From: Chitinophagaceae bacterium
GTDB taxonomy: Bacteria > Bacteroidota > Bacteroidia > Chitinophagales > Chitinophagaceae
DNA length: 54,527 nt
Assembly (NCBI GenBank): GCA_026415715.1
Contig: JAOAGO010000018.1
Span: 1-54,527, forward strand
Reading direction: 5' to 3'
The notes below the pieces were generated by a model. That model was given only the letters and a program-made list of their open reading frames with translations. It was not told the origin of the DNA and searched no databases. Shown here in pieces: positions 51,381 to 54,527 of this stretch (position 1 is its first letter; every line of letters begins with the position of its first letter). The position numbers were made by a program, and so were the translations under genes.

Positions 51381-53018
51381 TCAGCTGTTCATGCTAGCCA
51401 GAAATTCTTCATTACTTTTAGTGCCTTTCATCCGTTTTTGTAATTCCAGCATGGCTTCTTCCGAATTCATGTCGGCCAGATAAGACCGCAGCAGGTTCAT
51501 ACGATTCCACACATCTTTATCCAGCAGCAGATCATCACGGCGGGTACTGGAAGCTACAATGTCAATGGCAGGGAAAATCCGTTTGTTGGCTAATCTTCTG
51601 TCAAGTTGCAATTCCATATTGCCGGTTCCTTTGAATTCCTCAAAAATCACTTCATCCATTTTACTGCCGGTATCCACCAGTGCGGTAGCAATAATAGTGA
51701 GCGAACCGCCGTTTTCAATTTTCCGCGCAGCTCCGAAAAATTGTTTCGGCTTTTGCATGGCATTGGCTTCCACGCCACCCGACAATACTTTTCCGGATGC
51801 AGGCGCAATGGTATTATGCGCTCTGGCCAGGCGGGTAATTGAGTCCAGCAGAATAACCACATCATGTCCGCATTCTACCAGGCGTTTTGCTTTTTGCAAA
51901 ACAATGTTGGAAACTTTAACATGTTTTTCAGCCGGTTCATCAAAGGTAGAAGCAATTACTTCGGCTTTTACGCTGCGCTCCATGTCGGTTACCTCTTCGG
52001 GACGCTCATCCACCAGCAATACCATCAGATAGCATTCCGGATGGTTTGCGGTAATGGCATTGGCCACAGCTTTCAGTAACATGGTTTTTCCCGTTTTGGG
52101 TTGCGCCACTATTAACCCCCGCTGGCCTTTTCCGATAGGAGTAAACAAATCCATAATGCGGGTTGATAAATTATCTGCCGTAGTGAACAGATTCAGCTTT
52201 TCGTACGGGAACAGCGGCGTCAGATAATCAAAAGGCACACGGTCTCTTACTTCCTCGGGGCTTTTTCCGTTTATGGTATCCACTTTTAATAAAGCAAAAT
52301 ACTTTTCGCCTTCTTTCGGCGGACGAACGGCTCCGTATACGGTATCTCCCGTCTTTAATCCGAAGAGCTTTATCTGAGAGGGAGAAACATAAATGTCATC
52401 GGGCGAAGAAAGATAGTTGTAATCTGACGAACGGAGAAAGCCGTATCCGTCCGGCATCATTTCCAGCACCCCTTCGCTGAAAATGACTCCGTCAAATTCA
52501 ATATTAAAAGCAGATTCGCGGCGCGGTGGATATACTTTGGGTGCGGAAGGGGTTTCGTCTGGAGGTTGTTCAGCTTCAGTAACGGGTTCAGCCATTTCAG
52601 TTTCCGGTATTTCTTCTTCAACTGTTTCCTGAATAAATTCGGTAACATCTGCAACTGCGTTTTCAGCTGAATCTTCATTGATTTCGTCTTTCTTTTCAGA
52701 TGTTTTTTTTCGGCCTCGCCGACCGGCAGACTTTTCCTCTTTTTTAGCCGAAGCTTTTTTTGCAGCAGGTTTTTCTTCCTTACTCATTACTTCAGCCTCC
52801 TCACTTCCGGTAGAAGTGGTGGCTTTTACGATTTTTTTTCGTTTGCCCCCTTCTTTAGACGCCTCACTATTTTGTGTGCCGGTAATGGCCTGCATATCCA
52901 GAATTTTGTAAATCAGATCTTGCTTGTTTAATTTTTTTGCATTGGGGATTTTCAGTTGTTCGGCAATGTCAAGCAGTTCAGGAACGAGCATGTCGTTCAG
53001 TTGCAAAATATCATACAT
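51381..53018 (-). CDS. rho: Transcription termination factor Rho
   Basis: 545 aa, much longer than E. coli Rho (419) because of an insertion at residues 50-170 rich in Lys, Glu, Ala and Pro, typical of Bacteroidota. An N-terminal Rho_N helix domain ([20 protein letters not shown]) is followed by the insertion, then the RNA-binding cold-shock fold ([20 protein letters not shown]). The ATPase has Walker A AQPKTGKT (305-312), Walker B in [20 protein letters not shown], and the R-loop [20 protein letters not shown]. It releases untranslated RNA from polymerase. Confidence 0.97.
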   Translation of the reverse strand: MYDILQLNDMLVPELLDIAEQLKIPNAKKLNKQDLIYKILDMQAITGTQNSEASKEGGKRKKIVKATTSTGSEEAEVMSKEEKPAAKKASAKKEEKSAGRRGRKKTSEKKDEINEDSAENAVADVTEFIQETVEEEIPETEMAEPVTEAEQPPDETPSAPKVYPPRRESAFNIEFDGVIFSEGVLEMMPDGYGFLRSSDYNYLSSPDDIYVSPSQIKLFGLKTGDTVYGAVRPPKEGEKYFALLKVDTINGKSPEEVRDRVPFDYLTPLFPYEKLNLFTTADNLSTRIMDLFTPIGKGQRGLIVAQPKTGKTMLLKAVANAITANHPECYLMVLLVDERPEEVTDMERSVKAEVIASTFDEPAEKHVKVSNIVLQKAKRLVECGHDVVILLDSITRLARAHNTIAPASGKVLSGGVEANAMQKPKQFFGAARKIENGGSLTIIATALVDTGSKMDEVIFEEFKGTGNMELQLDRRLANKRIFPAIDIVASSTRRDDLLLDKDVWNRMNLLRSYLADMNSEEAMLELQKRMKGTKSNEEFLASMNS

Positions 53019-53377
53019 AAAAAAACGGATTTATAGAAACTGATACATTGGTTAATAATCTGTTAGGGAATTATGATTTGCTGTCTTAGAAAGAAAAAAG
53101 TAGTGATTTAAACTCAATCCGGGAGATCAGGATATATCGCCCTCTTTCTGGGTGCAATAATAGATAATTTTCTGAAAATTCAAAAAAAAAGATAGTATTT
53201 ATTTTATTTTCAATGGTTTGGACATGCAGCTCCCGAATTATATTCTGAGCTATATTGTCTATTTCTTCCAAAAGAAAGGTTATGGCTTCCGCATTCTGAG
53301 AAGCATCTTATATAAACTGGACTTAAATTATTTGTTTGATCCGAAAACGCATCACGGAATGGACGGAAGATGTTTTA
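53019..53377. other. Gene-free stretch upstream of rho
   Basis: 359 bases between rho and the M16 gene, both on the minus strand. Short frames on both strands have no coding character, start codon support or recognisable motif. The first ~180 bases form the probable rho leader. I see no terminator hairpin after the M16 gene and no clear TAnnTTTG box. Confidence 0.45.
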
Positions 53378-54527
53378 TTACAAAACCGTTACTTCATAAA
53401 AAGCTTCGGGGTGCAGGTATTTGGTTGCAAGCAGCCTAAGCTCTTCGGGTGTAATCTTTTTTATGGTTTCAACCGATGCATAAAAGTCTTCTTCAGACAA
53501 TTGATGTAAAATCATATTTTTCCAGCGTTGAATTATCTGAAACGGCCCGTTTAAGTCAGATAGCAAAAAGCCCATCATATAGTTTTTTACCAGCATCAGT
53601 TCATCTTCTTCTACCGGAGTTTCTCTCAACAATTGCATTTCCCTGTACACTTCTTCTATAGCTTTTTCATAAACTTCCCGCCCGGCCTCAAGACTAATCA
53701 TCCAGGCCGACTCCTGCAGGTGATTATACAAGTAGCTGTGCACCCCGTAGGTATAACCTTTTTCTTCTCTCAGGTTGCTCATCAGCCGCGATCCGAAAAA
53801 CCCTCCCAGAAGGGTATTCAGAACAACAGCTTTTCTGAAATCGGGATGATGCCTGTTCGGGAAAGGCCTTGCTATTCGGATTGATGCCTGAACGCTTTGT
53901 TCATCTACGGATGTTTTTTTCTTTTTTTCGGTGGCAGGGTGTGTACTTCTTTTTTCAGGAAAAACGGAGTGGTTGGGTAAATCTCCGAAATTCCGGTTTA
54001 TCAGTTTTTCAAAATCAGCGGGTAACTTGCCGGCGGCAAAAATCATAAAGCATCCTTTTCTGTAATAATTTTCATAAAAAACCAACAGCTCTTCGCGAAT
54101 CAGCGCATCATAATCTTCGGGGCGGGTGAATTTGCCGTAGGGATGATGTTCTCCGAAAAGCAAAGCATCTGTCTCTCTTCCGGCTACAAAATCCGTTTTC
54201 TTTAAATTCACCAGCAACCTTTGCTTCATGTTTTGTTTAAACACATCCAGTTCATCCTGCGGCATCACGGAGTCCGTAATCAGTTCTCTTACGGTTTCTA
54301 CCAGTAGGGGAAAATGACGCGATAAGGTATGCAGGGAAACGGTAGCGGTTTCGTTATAGCAGTTCCGGTTCAGAAAAGCGCCGTAGTATTCAAAGTGTTC
54401 ATTTATCTCAAGCGCTGTTTTTTTTGATGTTCCGTTTTTCAGCAGAAAATTCACTGCTGGCGCCACGCTATTTTTTTCTTCAAACCAGTTTCCGGCATAA
54501 AAAACCCACTCCGTCATCATCACGTCT
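53378..54527 (-). CDS. M16 family peptidase homologue, non-catalytic type (5' end outside window)
   Basis: The frame is open from the stop at 53378 to the window edge (383 codons). It begins in the middle of the first M16 strand (TEWVFYAGNWFEEKNSVAPA), so the true start lies beyond the window. The zinc motif HxxEH is missing where it should be: the equivalent segment reads APAVNFLLKNGTSKKTALEI. Family features remain, such as NEHFEYYGAFLNRNCYNETA and the second half TLLGGFFGSRLMSNLREEKG, the R/Y pair of M16 C-domains. Bacteroidota often encode such proteins next to an active HxxEH partner that forms the dimer; the partner may lie just outside. Processes peptides in the periplasm or cytosol. 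Confidence 0.85.
   Translation of the reverse strand, partial: DVMMTEWVFYAGNWFEEKNSVAPAVNFLLKNGTSKKTALEINEHFEYYGAFLNRNCYNETATVSLHTLSRHFPLLVETVRELITDSVMPQDELDVFKQNMKQRLLVNLKKTDFVAGRETDALLFGEHHPYGKFTRPEDYDALIREELLVFYENYYRKGCFMIFAAGKLPADFEKLINRNFGDLPNHSVFPEKRSTHPATEKKKKTSVDEQSVQASIRIARPFPNRHHPDFRKAVVLNTLLGGFFGSRLMSNLREEKGYTYGVHSYLYNHLQESAWMISLEAGREVYEKAIEEVYREMQLLRETPVEEDELMLVKNYMMGFLLSDLNGPFQIIQRWKNMILHQLSEEDFYASVETIKKITPEELRLLATKYLHPEAFYEVTVL

Noticed and set aside
53086-53439. Two short frames on opposite strands upstream of rho
   Set aside because: They overlap each other, lack recognisable motifs, and one needs a TTG start; the second runs into the M16 gene.

Overview
The window is a gene-dense chromosomal segment of a Bacteroidota bacterium, probably of the Chitinophagia/Sphingobacteriia side. 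The signs are a secreted protein with a type IX secretion (T9SS) sorting tail, a PorT-like outer-membrane barrel, many signal peptides ending in -AQ, several TAnnTTTG -7 promoter boxes with TTG about 19-21 bases upstream, and almost no Shine-Dalgarno sites. Most of the window is ordinary vertically inherited genome. No insertion sequence, prophage, integrase or CRISPR array was seen.

Layout. 1-4.4 kb: two unknown exported proteins, a lipid kinase, a small exported protein and a FabH-type condensing enzyme. 4.4-5.6 kb: a palindromic, operator-like site, a GT25 glycosyltransferase and a small CxxC membrane peptide. 5.7-7.5 kb: a visibly AT-rich two-gene cassette (ATPase plus TOPRIM-like protein) that looks like a transferred defence module. 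7.6-9.9 kb: a TPR membrane protein, tRNA-Arg(CCU) and an ECF sigma/membrane regulator/CpxP-like trio. 9.9-17.7 kb: acyl-CoA synthetase, a TPR protein, DUF1015-serC, tryptophan 2,3-dioxygenase and an MFS transporter. 17.7-23.9 kb: the complete elongasome operon mreB-mreC-mreD-mrdA(PBP2)-rodA.

23.9-31.6 kb: obg, a T9SS-sorted protein, a PaaY-like hexapeptide protein, an M48 lipoprotein protease, a DoxX-like protein, lysS and an outer-membrane barrel. 31.7-34.9 kb: a fused 2-oxoacid:acceptor oxidoreductase alpha subunit without its beta partner, a gene-free GC-rich stretch and a DUF2490 protein. 34.9-38.7 kb: a small membrane protein and an MHS-type transporter, divergent from acs. 38.9-42.8 kb: an alpha/beta hydrolase pseudogene with two in-frame stops, an L,D-transpeptidase, kbl and a nitrilase. 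42.9-47.5 kb: an exported TPR-CHAT protein and a PCD-CtlX pair. 47.7-53.0 kb: selD, a secreted-protein gene split by an in-frame TAA, mnmH and rho. 53.4 kb to the end: a partial M16 peptidase homologue.

How the genes fit together. mreBCD-PBP2-RodA build the lateral wall, and the L,D-transpeptidase may act on the same polymer. SelD makes the selenophosphate that MnmH uses for tRNA 2-selenouridine. acs and its divergent transporter suggest uptake and activation of a short carboxylate. The most notable items are the ATPase-TOPRIM cassette, three nonsense codons interrupting two otherwise well-preserved genes, a dyad covering the obg start codon, terminator U-tracts that appear to double as -33 boxes, and a near-perfect palindrome upstream of fabH.
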